Below, one piece after another: positions 14,814 through 22,804 of a stretch of DNA of 64,000 bases (positions are counted from its first letter, which is position 1; each line of letters starts with the position of its first letter). The translations under genes and the position numbers were made by a program. The DNA is from Emticicia agri (GTDB lineage: Bacteria > Bacteroidota > Bacteroidia > Cytophagales > Spirosomataceae). The stretch lies in the NCBI GenBank assembly GCA_945860265.1, contig CAMAQF010000002.1:53094-117093 (forward strand). Reading direction: 5' to 3'. The notes beneath the pieces were generated by a model. The model made no database searches and had not been told where the DNA came from. It saw only the letters and a list, made by a program, of their open reading frames with translations.

Positions 14814-17630
14814 TTGCCAATTTTGCTTGCGTGCGGGGCTACGTTTGCTCAAAATCCAACTCGAATAAACATCAAAGGTACGGCCATTGACTCGAGCAAT
14901 GCCGCAATGCCCTTCGCCACTGTTATGCTACTTACTCCAAAGGACTCTACGCTCGTCAACTTTGGTAGAACGGACGAAAAAGGGGCTTTTGAGTTCAAAA
15001 ACGTAAAAAACCTTAGTTATTTATTAAAAATTTCGTCGGTAGGATATTTGCCTTTTCAGGAAGAGATAAAACCAAGCGATAAAGCTATCAATGAATTGGG
15101 GAATCTGAAACTCAAACCGATTGCCAAAGAATTGATGGAAGTTGTAATCAGAACCGCACGTGCTCCGCTGAGTATCAAAGGCGATACGATTGAATATAAT
15201 GCTGCTTCTTTTAAAGTACCACCAGGCTCTACAGTGGAAGATTTACTTCGAAAACTTCCAGGTGTTCAGATTGACCAAGAAGGAAATATCAAGGCTCAAG
15301 GCCAAGATGTAAAAAAAGTAACCGTTGATGGAAAGCAGTTTTTTGGAAGTGACCCTAAATTAGCAACAAAAAATCTTCCTGCTGAAGCAATTACTAAGAT
15401 TCAGGTTTTTAATCACAAAACCGAACAATCGAAAATAACGGGTATTGATGATGGAAAAAAAGAAAAAACCATGAATCTGGAGCTAAAGGAAAGTTTCAAA
15501 AAAGGTGGTTTTGGTAAAGCAACGGTTGGTGCCGGAACTGACCAAAGAGCGGAGTTTAAGGGTAACTACAATAAATTTGACGCTAAACAGCAATTTGCCT
15601 TTATTGGTAATATGAATAATACGAATCAAGGTGGAATTTCGTGGGATGATTATCAAGATTTTAAAGGTAGTAGTGCTTTCAACTGGGGTGATGATGCTGA
15701 CTTTGGTTTCAGTAGTGGGCGAAGGTTTGTTTATTTCGGTGACGAAGACGAAGGTGTAAGTATTTCGCCTGGTGGTGGCAATCGTAATCGTGGTTTTTCG
15801 TCTAATGGTTCGGCTGGCCTTAACTATAACTACGACACTAAAAAAACCAAGTTTACCTCAAGCTACTATTACAATCAAGTCCGTAGCCTAATGGATTCTT
15901 ATGCGTTTCGTAGAACTTTCTTACAAAACAACGAATCTTTTGATACGAAAGATACAAGCAACAGAACGAGCTTTAACGGAAATCACCGTGTGAATCTAAG
16001 ATTCCAAAAGGAAATCGACTCGCTCAATACTTTGATTGTTATCAGCAATAGCCGCTTTACGGATGCAAACGATACTTATGGAAGTAACCAATATTTTTAC
16101 AGAAATAATCTATTCAGAAGCGGTACCGAAATTGATAATAATGGCGGTAAAAACTCTTTCGGAACTGTAAACTCGGTTATTTTTCGCCATAAATTCAAGA
16201 AAAAAGGCAGAAGCTTTGCCATAAGTGCTGGCTACAACATGAATCAAGGTGATGCCAATGCTCGACAAGTTTCATTGAATTACTTCTTGAATGCAACAAG
16301 CGTCAATGATGCAATAAGGAATATTCGTCAACTCAATACTACCAATAGCACAATAAATTTGTATAAAGGAAGCTTATTATTTGTTGAACCATTAAATAAG
16401 AAATTTTTTTTAGAAACATTCTACAATACAAGTTTGCAGAGCAGTAAGGTAAATCGTGATGTGGACAGTATTTATATCAAAAATGAAAAAGAAGCTTATA
16501 GCATCGTGAACGAATTGAGTCGAAATTATTTGAATGAAATCACGTACAATCGCGTTGGAACGAGCCTACGATATTCATCAAAAGGCTTGAATCTTTCGGG
16601 AGGTTTAGCATGGCAGCATTATAACCTAAAGGGTGAATTTATCAATAATAAACTAACGCAACAAAAAGGAGTAGTAAGCAGAAATTTTTCGGCATTTGCA
16701 CCGAATGTTTCGCTTAATTATGATTTGAAAAACAATCGTTACTTATACGCAGAATATAATGTAGGTGTGCAAGAACCCAACATTAGAGACCTACAACCAA
16801 TCGTTGATAATAGTAATCCGCGTTATATTTCGGAGGGAAATCCTGACCTTTTGCCACAAGTAACCAAAACCCTTAGTGGAGGTTTCAATAAGTTTGACCC
16901 TGCTACATTTATTAACTTATATATCAATTTCAACTTTAATTCATTCACTAATCAAGTTGTTTATAATCAAACAGTTGATGATAATTTCATTACTCGCACA
17001 AAGCCTGTTAATATCTCTGGAGGTTGGTCGGCTGGGCCTTATTTAGGTTTTGGTTTTCCTTTGAAAAAAACAAAGGCAACAATGAATGTCAATAGTAGTG
17101 CTTTTTATAGCAAAAACTTATCGTATATCAACGGTATTTTGAATAATACCAACAACGATAATTATAATGTCGGTGTCAGACTCGACCTCACTCCACTTGA
17201 TTGGTTTACGTTTTATGCAAATGCTAATTTTGGCATCAGTAATACCAAATATTCGATTAATTCTGAGCAAAATCAGCAAGTATTTAACAATAATTTTGGT
17301 GGCGACATGAACATTAAATTTCCGAAAGGAATTTATTTCAATACTAAATTTAATTATCGAGTTTATAAAAACGAGCGTTTTGGTTTCGACCAAAAGATTC
17401 CTTTGATGAATATGTCGGTTTATAGAGTTGTAGGCAAAGCCCAAAAAGCAGAGATTCGTTTTACGGCCTATGATGTTTTCAAACGTAACCTCGGCATCAC
17501 GCAATCGGCTAATCAAAACTTTGTTTCACAAGAGCGTGTTCAGACGCTTTCAAGATATTTTATGTTGAGTTTTACGTATAATATGAGAGGTGTAAAAGCC
17601 CAAATTCGTAAACGTAATTCGTGGGATTGA
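14814..17630 (+). CDS. Outer-membrane beta-barrel protein with carboxypeptidase-regulatory-like domain
   Basis: The protein has about 938 residues. The N-terminal domain (INIKGTAIDSSNAAMPFATV to SVGYLPF) is a CarboxypepD_reg-like fold. A plug-like part follows (VEDLLRKLPGVQIDQEGNIK, VTVDGKQFFG, AEAITKIQVF), then a long barrel of the OMP_b-brl_3/TonB-receptor-like type ending FMLSFTYNMRG. It is an outer-membrane protein, probably paired with the GLPGLI protein that follows after 62 bp. The 5' end is odd: the only good ATG (14779) starts MKKAIINTQ but is out of frame with the signal-peptide half LPILLACGATFAQ. Restoring one base between them would give a normal signal peptide. As it stands only a TTG at 14814 opens the frame, so the gene may be inactive. 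Confidence 0.8.
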   Translation: MPILLACGATFAQNPTRINIKGTAIDSSNAAMPFATVMLLTPKDSTLVNFGRTDEKGAFEFKNVKNLSYLLKISSVGYLPFQEEIKPSDKAINELGNLKLKPIAKELMEVVIRTARAPLSIKGDTIEYNAASFKVPPGSTVEDLLRKLPGVQIDQEGNIKAQGQDVKKVTVDGKQFFGSDPKLATKNLPAEAITKIQVFNHKTEQSKITGIDDGKKEKTMNLELKESFKKGGFGKATVGAGTDQRAEFKGNYNKFDAKQQFAFIGNMNNTNQGGISWDDYQDFKGSSAFNWGDDADFGFSSGRRFVYFGDEDEGVSISPGGGNRNRGFSSNGSAGLNYNYDTKKTKFTSSYYYNQVRSLMDSYAFRRTFLQNNESFDTKDTSNRTSFNGNHRVNLRFQKEIDSLNTLIVISNSRFTDANDTYGSNQYFYRNNLFRSGTEIDNNGGKNSFGTVNSVIFRHKFKKKGRSFAISAGYNMNQGDANARQVSLNYFLNATSVNDAIRNIRQLNTTNSTINLYKGSLLFVEPLNKKFFLETFYNTSLQSSKVNRDVDSIYIKNEKEAYSIVNELSRNYLNEITYNRVGTSLRYSSKGLNLSGGLAWQHYNLKGEFINNKLTQQKGVVSRNFSAFAPNVSLNYDLKNNRYLYAEYNVGVQEPNIRDLQPIVDNSNPRYISEGNPDLLPQVTKTLSGGFNKFDPATFINLYINFNFNSFTNQVVYNQTVDDNFITRTKPVNISGGWSAGPYLGFGFPLKKTKATMNVNSSAFYSKNLSYINGILNNTNNDNYNVGVRLDLTPLDWFTFYANANFGISNTKYSINSEQNQQVFNNNFGGDMNIKFPKGIYFNTKFNYRVYKNERFGFDQKIPLMNMSVYRVVGKAQKAEIRFTAYDVFKRNLGITQSANQNFVSQERVQTLSRYFMLSFTYNMRGVKAQIRKRNSWD

Positions 17631-17692
17631 TTCAATTATCATAATTGGCACATTGTTTCTCAAGGGCTATGTGCCACCTAAATTCAAAACAA

Positions 17693-18445
17693 ATGAAAAA
17701 ATACAATATTCTATATGCAAGCATTTTGTTGTTTGTGTTTTCGTTTACGTTTGCTCAAAAAGATGAGGGCATCATCAATTTCGAGCGAGTGGTGCATTAC
17801 CCTAAAATCATTGCCCGATTGCCTTATTTGAGTCAAGAAGAAAAAGACCGTGTAAAACTCACTTGGGGTAGTGATGATGAATGGAAAGAAAAAATGAAAC
17901 TCGTTTTTAGTCCAACGAAAAGCTTATATACTTACCTCAACGACCAAGGAGAAAGCGAAGATGGCACCTGGGCTTGGCGAAACGATGAATTGGTTATTAC
18001 CAGAGATTTTGAGAAAGAAAAGAAAACTGAAATAATAGAAATGCTCGGCAAGACCTACATTGTGGACGATTCGCTGCACACACCAAAATGGAAAGTGATG
18101 AATCAGATTAAGGATGTGGCTGGCTATATTTGTATGAAAGCAGTGACTGAAGATACTTTGAAGAAACAGAAAATTACTGCATGGTTTGCAGGGGATATTC
18201 CTGTTTCGGCTGTCCCAGAGCGTTATTTTGGCCTTCCCGGTGTAATTTTAGAGTTAGATATTAACGAGGGAGATGTGGTAATTACAGCAACAAAAGTTGA
18301 GTTCAAAAAATTGGATAAAGAACTGATTTTACCAAAAACAAAAGGTAAAAAGATTAAAGATGCAGATTACGACGCTTTGCTTCGTAATCACCTAAAAGAT
18401 AGCATCAAATCGCAACGAAATCCTTATTGGGCAATTAGATATTGA
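17693..18445 (+). CDS. GLPGLI family protein
   Basis: The protein has about 250 residues from the ATG at 17693; the open frame extends 16 codons further up, but the signal peptide (MKKYNILYASILLFVFSFTF, ending FAQ) starts here. The family signature appears as YFGLPGVILELDI (about residues 181-193). CMKAVTEDTLKKQKITAWFA before it is the standard family block. GLPGLI proteins are exported, of unknown function, and often sit next to TonB-dependent-receptor-like barrel proteins, as here. Confidence 0.9.
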   Translation: MKKYNILYASILLFVFSFTFAQKDEGIINFERVVHYPKIIARLPYLSQEEKDRVKLTWGSDDEWKEKMKLVFSPTKSLYTYLNDQGESEDGTWAWRNDELVITRDFEKEKKTEIIEMLGKTYIVDDSLHTPKWKVMNQIKDVAGYICMKAVTEDTLKKQKITAWFAGDIPVSAVPERYFGLPGVILELDINEGDVVITATKVEFKKLDKELILPKTKGKKIKDADYDALLRNHLKDSIKSQRNPYWAIRY

Positions 18446-18926
18446 AACAAAGATTTGATAAAAAAAATCACAAACCTTGTTTTTGGCATGGTTTGTGATC
18501 TACAATGATGGTTGAAAGCATCAACCTATTTTTTTTTAGTCACAGAATCAAAAGTATTTTGAGTAAGTTGGGTACGGCTATAAAGTTTTTCGGCAAAAGG
18601 CAAATTATTTTTCCTCAAACCTATTCAAATAAGACTAATCAATAAATATGATTAATAATATCAATTCATTAGTTTATACTATTAAAGTTGCGGTAACATT
18701 TTTAATAATGGATTCTAATTTATTTTGATAAAAAGACCAGACTTAAGATTTATCACTTGGCTGAACGGCTCTTAGCGAAATTATATTAAGTAGTATTTTC
18801 AAAAACAATTCATAATTAATCTAAATGCTCTTTTTTGTAAGCACTAATACGAAAATAGCGAACCGTCTCGAATCCCGTATCTCGTTTCTCAGTACTTAAT
18901 TTCATTTTTTAGACTTTTGAAATTCA
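18446..18926. other. Noncoding region with a terminator hairpin
   Basis: Apart from the hairpin at 18467-18499 nothing codes. The stretch from about 18850 onward is homologous to about 19740-19785 and belongs to the duplicated TetR segment. Confidence 0.45.
18467..18499 (-). terminator. Terminator-like hairpin
   Basis: The arms atcacaaacc and ggtttgtgat form a perfect 10-bp stem with a 13-base loop. A T run follows only on the minus strand, so it would stop transcription coming from the TetR genes. It also lies just after the GLPGLI gene. Confidence 0.65.
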
Positions 18927-19511
18927 TTATACGAAACAAGCCCCCTTTTCAGTACAGATTCCTCTTATGTAAGCAACCAAAGTATTTTGCATCAAAACAT
19001 TTGGCGGATAGTCTAGCTCTTTTAATTTACTATTACGAGTAATATTTGTATATAAAATTATCAATGTTTCGAATACAATATCAGCGTTCAACTCACTTCT
19101 AAAAAAGCCTTCTTCTATTCCTTCGGAAACTATACTTTTCGTTTTAATCATGCTTTTTAAAAAAAACTTTTCAACGAGTAAATCCTGTAATTTTGGATAG
19201 TAGTAATTTAAATCATGATAAAATATATGATTTACACCAAAGTCAAGTTGAAATCCTTCATAAAAAAACAATAAAATACTTTCCACTGGATTTGAATACG
19301 CTTTCTCTAAAAAAATAAACCTTTCTGACAATTTGGAATAATGCAAAAATAAACACTGCATTAGGAGGTCTTCTTTATCAGCAAAATATTTATAAAACGT
19401 TTTGGTGGAAAGCCCTAAAGGCTCAATTAGCTTTTGAATAGTCATTTGCTTAATACCATTTTCCAAAAACTGCTGCAACGAAACTTCAATTATTATCTCT
19501 CTTTGGGTCAT
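18927..19511 (-). CDS. TetR-family regulator, copy 1
   Basis: The protein has about 194 residues from the ATG at 19511; an upstream in-frame ATG adds seven residues, but the paralogue begins at the equivalent MTQ. The N-terminal helix-turn-helix is clear (MTIQKLIEPLGLSTKTFYKYFADKEDLL, about residues 21-48); the ligand domain follows. It is very similar along its length to copy 2 at 19786. It ends ICTEKGACFV because of one extra G in a G run; with four G, as in copy 2, the frame continues about ten residues further. A perfect palindrome 40 bp upstream suggests autoregulation. The effector and target genes are unknown. Confidence 0.88.
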   Translation of the reverse strand: MTQREIIIEVSLQQFLENGIKQMTIQKLIEPLGLSTKTFYKYFADKEDLLMQCLFLHYSKLSERFIFLEKAYSNPVESILLFFYEGFQLDFGVNHIFYHDLNYYYPKLQDLLVEKFFLKSMIKTKSIVSEGIEEGFFRSELNADIVFETLIILYTNITRNSKLKELDYPPNVLMQNTLVAYIRGICTEKGACFV

Positions 19512-19550
19512 TATTTTTAAAAGATGTTGCAAATATAACTATTATTTTTC

Positions 19551-19588
19551 GTAATGGAAAATATTTTTTGAAAAATATTTTCCATTAC
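19551..19588. promoter_or_regulatory. Perfect 38-bp palindrome, probable TetR operator 1
   Basis: The arms gtaatggaaaatattttt and aaaaatattttccattac are exact inverses of 18 bases around TG. The site lies 40 bp before the regulator's ATG. The same core, AATGGAAAATATTT, is at the same place before the paralogue. Autorepression by the TetR proteins is an inference. Confidence 0.7.
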
Positions 19589-19785
19589 GAGCATTGAAAT
19601 ATACATTAAATCCATTTTTTACACAGAATAATTTAAGATACTCCATAAATAGTTATATATACTTAAGAATTGACACGAAACTACCCGACAAAAATGTAAT
19701 AATCAATTTGCTGATAATCAATCTTTTATCGCTCTTCTAATGTTGCAACGAACCGTATCGAAACTTGTATTTTGTATCTTGCTTC

Positions 19786-20406
19786 TCAGTACTTAATTTC
19801 ATTTTTAGACTTTTGAAAGTCATTAAATGAAATAAGCCCCTTTTCAGTACAGACTCCTCTAATGTAAGCTTCTAAAGTGTTTTGCATCAAAATAATTGGC
19901 GAACAGTTTAGCTGTTTTAATTTATTATTGCGAGTGATACTTGTATATAAAACCATCATTGTTTCGAATAAGATATCAGCATTAAAATCTCTTATAAAAA
20001 ACCCTTCCTCTAATCCCTCGACAAGTATGCTTTTCACTTTAACTATGCCTATTGATGAGAAATTTTCAAGAATTAAATCTTGTAATTGTGGAAAGTAGAA
20101 ATTTAAATCATAATAAAATGTATGATTTATACCAAAATCAGTCTTAAATAACTCGTAAAAAAACAATAGAATACCATCCACTGGGTTGGACATCGCTTTT
20201 TCTAATAGCGTAAATCTTTGAGTCAATTCTGTATAATGCAAAAATAAACACTGCTTTAGGAGGTCTTCTTTATCAGCAAAATATTTATACACTGTTTTGG
20301 TGGAAAGTCCTAAAGGCTCAATAAGCTTTTGAATAGTCATTTGCTTAATACCATGTTCCAAAAACTGTTGCAACGAAACTTCAATTATTCTCTCTTTTTG
20401 GGTCAT
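19786..20406 (-). CDS. TetR-family regulator, copy 2
   Basis: This 206-residue paralogue of the previous gene starts MTQKERIIEVSLQQFLEHG, with the same recognition region (PLGLSTKTVYKYFADKEDLL). Residues differ mainly in the ligand-binding half (for example the SNPVDGILLFFYELFKTDFG region), which fits divergence of effector or partner after duplication. It reads through the G run that truncates copy 1 and ends NDFQKSKNEIKY. A 36-bp palindrome lies 38 bp upstream. Both genes point the same way, with 274 bp between them. Confidence 0.9.
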   Translation of the reverse strand: MTQKERIIEVSLQQFLEHGIKQMTIQKLIEPLGLSTKTVYKYFADKEDLLKQCLFLHYTELTQRFTLLEKAMSNPVDGILLFFYELFKTDFGINHTFYYDLNFYFPQLQDLILENFSSIGIVKVKSILVEGLEEGFFIRDFNADILFETMMVLYTSITRNNKLKQLNCSPIILMQNTLEAYIRGVCTEKGLISFNDFQKSKNEIKY

Positions 20407-20443
20407 TATCTTAAATCCTTTACAAAAAAAATATCATAATTAA

Positions 20444-20479
20444 CAATGGAAAATATTTTTCAATAAATATTTTCCATTG
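20444..20479. promoter_or_regulatory. Palindrome, probable TetR operator 2
   Basis: The arms caatggaaaatattt (20444-20458) and aaatattttccattg (20465-20479) are exact 15-base inverses with a 6-base spacer, equivalent in position and core sequence to the palindrome at 19551. Confidence 0.7.
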
Positions 20480-20571
20480 AAGGCATTGTACTTTCTGAAA
20501 AATACACTTTATACACAGAATAATTTAAAATAAACTTTAAGCAAAATTTCGCAAAAATTTTAGTAAACAAA

Positions 20572-20614
20572 AAAAGTACCACACCTATCAATGACTGATA
20601 TAAAGGTGTGGCAC
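20572..20614 (-). terminator. Terminator of glgB
   Basis: On the minus strand GTGCCACACCT pairs with AGGTGTGGTAC (one G-U pair), followed by a run of T, 18 bp after the glgB stop codon. Confidence 0.8.
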
Positions 20615-20631
20615 TGAGTTTTTATTTTTTC

Positions 20632-22650
20632 CTATTTTAGCTTAAACACAATCGCACCCAATGGTGGAAGCGTTAGTTCGATAGAGTTTTCTTTGCCATG
20701 TGAAGCAATTGCTTGGGTGTGTACTTCACCGTTCAATGCTCCACTTCCCCAATATTCTTGCCTATCGCTATTGAAAACTTCTACATAAGTTCCTACGGTT
20801 GGTATTCCGATTCGGTAGTTTGAGTGTGGAACAGGCGTAAAGTTTAGCACTACAAACAAGTTTTCTTTTTGGTTGAAACCTTTGCGTGCGTACACAATCA
20901 CGGCGTTTTCACGATCGCTAGTATCAATCCATTCAAAACCATCGGGACTAAATTGTTTATCAAACAACGCACCTTCCGAGCGATAGAGTTTATTTAAGCC
21001 CTTCACGCACGTTGCCATGCCATTATTTGGGTGGTTTTCAAGCAAATGCCAGTCGAGACTTTTCTCAAAGTTCCATTCAGCAAATTGAGCAAATTCACAA
21101 CCCATAAAAAGCAACTTCGTGCCTGGATGAGTAAACATATAAGTGTACATCAAACGCAAATTAGCAAATTTACGCCATTCATCGCCAGGCATTTTTTCGA
21201 TTAATGAGCCTTTTCCATAAACAACCTCATCATGCGAAAATGGTAACATAAAGTTTTCAGAAAAAGCATAAACCAAACTAAATGTAATATCGTTTTGGTG
21301 CCATTTGCGGTACATTGGGTCTTTAGTAAAATAGCGAAGAGTATCGTTCATCCAGCCCATCATCCATTTCATACCAAAGCCAAGTCCACCTGTATAAACT
21401 GGACGAGAAACTCCTGGGAATGCCGTAGATTCTTCAGCAATCGTTTGAGTATCTGGAAATGAGCGATAGATTTCTTCGTTCAATTCTTTAAATAATGAAA
21501 TCACTTCAAGGTTTTCACGGCCACCAAAAACGTTCGGTATCCACTCGCCCATATTACGAGAATAATCACGGTATAGCATTGATGCCACGGCATCTACACG
21601 CAAGCCATCGGCATGAAAACGGTCGAGCCAAAATATAGCATTACTTATCAAAAATGAACGTACCTCGAAGCGACCGTAGTTAAAGATATAACTTTTCCAG
21701 TCGGGGTGATAGCCTTCACGGGGGTCTTCGTGTTCATAAAGGGCAGTTCCATCAAATTTAAATAATCCATGAGCATCGCCAGGATAATGTGAAGGCACCC
21801 AGTCGAGTATCACCCCAATACCATTAATGTGGAGTTGATCAATCAAATACATAAATTCTTGTGGCGTACCGAAACGGCTACTTGCAGCAAAATATCCTGT
21901 GATTTGATAACCCCACGATGGCTCGTAGGGATGCTCCATGATTGGCATAAACTCTACGTGAGTAAAGCCCATTTCTTTTATATAAGGCACAAGTGTATCG
22001 GCAACTTCGCCGTAGCTCAAACATCTTTCTGGATTCGATGGGTCACGTTTCCATGAGCCAAAGTGCAACTCATAAATCGAAGTTGGAGCATTGAGACTAT
22101 TAGCCGAACGGCGGGTTTTCATCCAGTCTTGGTCTTTCCACTCGAACCAAGTATCCCAAACTACTGAAGCAGTTTTTGGCGGATGTTCCCAAAGCAATGC
22201 ATAAGGATCGCCTTTTTCTATATCAGCACCAGTGTTTGAAGCAATAAAATATTTATAAACTGCTCCATTTCCTACATTCGGAATCCAACCTTCCCAAATA
22301 CCCAAACCGTCCCAACGAAGGTTGAGCGGATGTTCGCCTCGATTCCAGCCATTGAACTCACCAATGACCGAAACATATTTGGCATTTGGAGCCCAAACGG
22401 CAAATAGAGTTCCTGTAACTCCATGATTTTGAACTACATGAGAGCCAAGTTTTTCGTACAGTCTAAAATGTTTTCCCGAACGAAAAAGAGAAATATCAAA
22501 ATCTGTTAATAAGCTAAAAGGCTCAACCGAGCTGCGTTCCGTATTAATAATAGTTGGAGTAAGTGTAACTTCTTGGGATTCAGTTTTTAAAATATCTTGT
22601 TCTGTACTCGATGTTTTTTCTTTTTTTGTAGAAACTGCTTTCTTTGTCAT
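20632..22650 (-). CDS. glgB: 1,4-alpha-glucan branching enzyme
   Basis: The 672-residue cytoplasmic enzyme forms alpha-1,6 branches in glycogen. About 50 low-complexity residues precede a CBM48-type domain (GVTGTLFAVWAPNAKYVSVI). The GH13 catalytic barrel follows: VILDWVPSHYPGDAHGL, DGLRVDAVASMLYRDYSR (nucleophile Asp), AEESTAFPGVSRP (acid/base Glu), and PFSHDEVVYGKGSL (third acidic site). The C-terminal beta domain ends LPPLGAIVFKLK. Length and motif spacing fit GlgB of the GH13_9 type. No other glycogen genes adjoin it, and a terminator follows. Confidence 0.96.
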   Translation of the reverse strand: MTKKAVSTKKEKTSSTEQDILKTESQEVTLTPTIINTERSSVEPFSLLTDFDISLFRSGKHFRLYEKLGSHVVQNHGVTGTLFAVWAPNAKYVSVIGEFNGWNRGEHPLNLRWDGLGIWEGWIPNVGNGAVYKYFIASNTGADIEKGDPYALLWEHPPKTASVVWDTWFEWKDQDWMKTRRSANSLNAPTSIYELHFGSWKRDPSNPERCLSYGEVADTLVPYIKEMGFTHVEFMPIMEHPYEPSWGYQITGYFAASSRFGTPQEFMYLIDQLHINGIGVILDWVPSHYPGDAHGLFKFDGTALYEHEDPREGYHPDWKSYIFNYGRFEVRSFLISNAIFWLDRFHADGLRVDAVASMLYRDYSRNMGEWIPNVFGGRENLEVISLFKELNEEIYRSFPDTQTIAEESTAFPGVSRPVYTGGLGFGMKWMMGWMNDTLRYFTKDPMYRKWHQNDITFSLVYAFSENFMLPFSHDEVVYGKGSLIEKMPGDEWRKFANLRLMYTYMFTHPGTKLLFMGCEFAQFAEWNFEKSLDWHLLENHPNNGMATCVKGLNKLYRSEGALFDKQFSPDGFEWIDTSDRENAVIVYARKGFNQKENLFVVLNFTPVPHSNYRIGIPTVGTYVEVFNSDRQEYWGSGALNGEVHTQAIASHGKENSIELTLPPLGAIVFKLK

Positions 22651-22705
22651 GAGGCCGAATATTAAACAAGATTAAGTATTTGTTTGTAAAAATAGTTTTT
22701 AAAAA

Positions 22706-22733
22706 TTGAAAAGCAAAAAATGGTTTATATTTG
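22706..22733 (+). promoter_or_regulatory. Bacteroidota-type promoter of the tricorn-like protease gene
   Basis: TTG (22706-22708) and TATATTTG (22726-22733) are separated by 17 bases, matching the TTG/TAnnTTTG consensus, about 70 bp before the ATG at 22805. Confidence 0.5.
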
Positions 22734-22804
22734 TCTAAAACTCTATCTAAGATTAATATTTTTATCTTAATTTTAGAAAAAAAAATTCCTAAAATTCTAG
22801 CCTA

